Source of the DNA: Candidatus Tayloriibacteriota bacterium
GTDB taxonomy: Bacteria > Patescibacteriota > Minisyncoccia > Phycocordibacterales > PALSA-1337
Assembly (NCBI GenBank): GCA_003170325.1
Contig: PMZP01000054.1
Location: forward strand, 1 to 5,763
Direction of reading: 5' to 3'
Length of the DNA stretch: 5,763 nt
A model generated the notes under the pieces. It was not told the origin of the DNA, did no database searches, and saw only the letters and a list, made by a program, of their open reading frames with translations. The stretch's first letter is position 1. Every line of letters starts with the position of its first letter. The position numbers were made by a program, and so were the translations under genes. Shown piece after piece: positions 4,953 to 5,763 of this stretch.

Positions 4953-5493
4953 ATGGTTATGACTAAAAAGGAGACGAAACAACAAGAAGCCTTGACCTCC
5001 GCTCATAATGATTACGGAAAAGGGCTCAACTCCTACGCTTTTTTCAAGCTTCGCGACCATGCCGTGGGCGAAGATATGGTCCAAGACACTTTTTTGAAAA
5101 CCTGGTCTTACATCGTCCGGGGAGGAAAGATCCAGACCATGAGAGCCTTCCTCTATCACATATTGAACAATCTCATAGTCGATCAATACCGAAAGAAGAA
5201 GAACAAGAATGCCTCGCTCGATGCCATGCTCGAAAACGGGTACGAGCCGAGCGGAACCGATTCGGAGAATCCTTTCAATACCCTGGGCGGAAAGATGGCC
5301 TTCCCGCTCATCCAGCGCTTGCCGGAAAAAATTCAAAAAAGTGATGCGCATGAAATACGTCCAGCTTCTGAATCTCGAGGAGATATCTCTCCTCTTGGGC
5401 CAGACCAAGAACGCTACCGCCGTGCAATTGCATCGTGGGCTCGAAAAACTCAAACTCTTATACAATTCTGGCTCATCTTCCAGCCGAGACTGA
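4953..5493 (+). pseudogene. ECF-like RNA polymerase sigma factor, frameshifted
   Basis: The gene encodes a small sigma-70-family factor that would direct RNA polymerase to a set of promoters. Region 2 lies in the first frame: LNSYAFFKLRDHAVGEDMVQ, DTFLKTWSYI and RAFLYHILNNLIVDQYRKKK (about residues 25-83), then a linker with SLDAMLENGYEPS to LPEKIQK at residue 129. Region 4 follows in another frame: VMRMKYVQLLNLEEISLLLG, then QTKNATAVQLHRGLEKLKLL, a helix-turn-helix for the -35 element, ending at TGA 5491-5493. Removing one A from the A6 run at 5335-5340 joins the two into a 179-residue protein of normal ECF size. Without it the first frame continues to 5516 with sequence unlike region 4. Causes could be a sequencing or assembly error in the homopolymer, a real inactivating mutation, or slippage/+1 frameshifting. 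The start may be 4953 or ATG 4959; neither has a Shine-Dalgarno sequence. No anti-sigma gene is visible. Confidence 0.85.
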
Positions 5494-5512
5494 CGATGAC
5501 GGACGTAATTCT

Positions 5513-5763
5513 CTAAATTATACCAAGACCTTGCTCAAGTTCTTTGAGTCGAGTTTCCGAACTTCTGCAAGATGCTCCGTTACCACTTAATGCGGCATAA
5601 GCATAATTTGTTAGTACTACATGATAAACTCCCATTGCTGCTCTCTCTTTCCAATTCTTAATACTTTTATCTCTATAAAAATCTACCGCTGCACTGCTAG
5701 TAGTCTGACGATTGGGACAAAACAATAGAATACGACCAACATCAAGGAAGTGGTCTCCGCAGC
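5513..5763 (-). CDS. Unrecognised protein, C-terminal fragment entering from the right edge
   Basis: A minus-strand frame is open from the window edge to TAG at 5513-5515 and gives 82 complete residues of a C-terminus. It reads DHFLDVGRILLFCPNR, then SSAAVDFYRDKSIKNWKERA, AMGVYHVVLTNYAYAALSG and RSSETRLKELEQGLGII. It mixes hydrophobic and charged helical stretches with three cysteines. I recognise no family. A TTG at 5725 could start a 70-residue protein, but the frame runs on to the edge, so a longer gene is more likely. Base composition is markedly lower in GC (about 36% in 5581-5700) and codons such as GTA, TTA, AGA and AGT are common, unlike the neighbours, hinting at a different origin. 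Its stop lies 19 bases from the sigma-factor stop, convergent. Confidence 0.5.
   Translation of the reverse strand, partial: CGDHFLDVGRILLFCPNRQTTSSAAVDFYRDKSIKNWKERAAMGVYHVVLTNYAYAALSGNGASCRSSETRLKELEQGLGII

Noticed and set aside
5334..5344. Programmed -1 frameshift (AAAAAAG slippery run as in dnaX)
   Set aside because: After CAA AAA a -1 shift reads AAG then TGA (5342-5344), which stops at once. Only a +1 shift or loss of one A reaches the region 4 frame.
4896..5465. Minus-strand frame of 189 codons over the sigma gene
   Set aside because: It is a shadow of the sigma factor, which shows clear region 2 and region 4 motifs on the plus strand.
1..5763. Terminal repeat joining the two window edges (GCAGCGGAGAC near the start, GTCTCCGCAGC at the end)
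   Set aside because: The inverted match has a mismatch, is only about 11 bases long and lies inside coding sequence; likely chance.
1..5763. CRISPR arrays, tRNA or rRNA genes, insertion sequences
   Set aside because: No regularly spaced repeats, cloverleaf-like sequences, rRNA motifs or transposase genes were seen.

Overview
The window is about 50% GC for most of its length and carries seven recognisable genes plus one unidentified gene fragment, read from three divergent or convergent transcription units. Several genes recall Patescibacteria (Candidate Phyla Radiation, Parcubacteria-like): a small surface protein ending in a TPGFPNTGAGG-type sorting signal next to a class E/F-like sortase, a small ECF-like sigma factor with a NLIVDQYRKKK motif, and an alanine racemase with VAPVLKSNAYGHG and VVDSYFEA motifs. 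This placement is inferred from remembered family resemblance, not from a search. No start codon has a well-spaced Shine-Dalgarno sequence.

Left part (1-1403, minus strand): a 79-residue membrane-anchored or secreted small protein is followed by a large secreted protein that runs off the left edge. Both probably come from a TTGACA/TATTAT promoter at 1451-1480. Its -10 overlaps an extended -10 (TGGTATAAT) that faces the other way and would serve the alanine racemase (plus strand, 1518-2732). A perfect TTGTCAA-N7-TTGACAA inverted repeat lies in the same divergent region and may be an operator.

Middle (2775-4731, minus strand): going downstream, a stand-alone PAS-domain protein with a C-terminal coiled coil, a 152-residue sortase substrate (signal peptide, FPNTG, membrane helix, basic tail), a 12-bp-stem intercistronic hairpin, and a sortase with His, Cys and Arg catalytic residues in place. 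Substrate and enzyme side by side make a compact cell-surface anchoring module. The racemase, which supplies D-alanine for peptidoglycan, converges on the sortase, so this part is about the cell envelope.

Right part (4777-5763): the PAS gene is divergent from an ECF-like sigma-factor gene whose reading frame is broken by one extra A in an A6 run (5335-5340). Region 2 and region 4 lie in different frames. A PAS sensor facing a sigma factor suggests a regulatory pair, but no partner or target is proven. The last 250 bases are clearly more AT-rich (about 36% GC in 5581-5700) and hold the C-terminal end of an unrecognised protein entering from the right edge.

The most interesting points are the sortase/substrate pair with its intergenic hairpin and possible leader peptide, the sigma-factor frameshift, the overlapping bidirectional promoter with its inverted repeat, and the repeated CTGTAAT motif in the two intergenic regions around the PAS gene.
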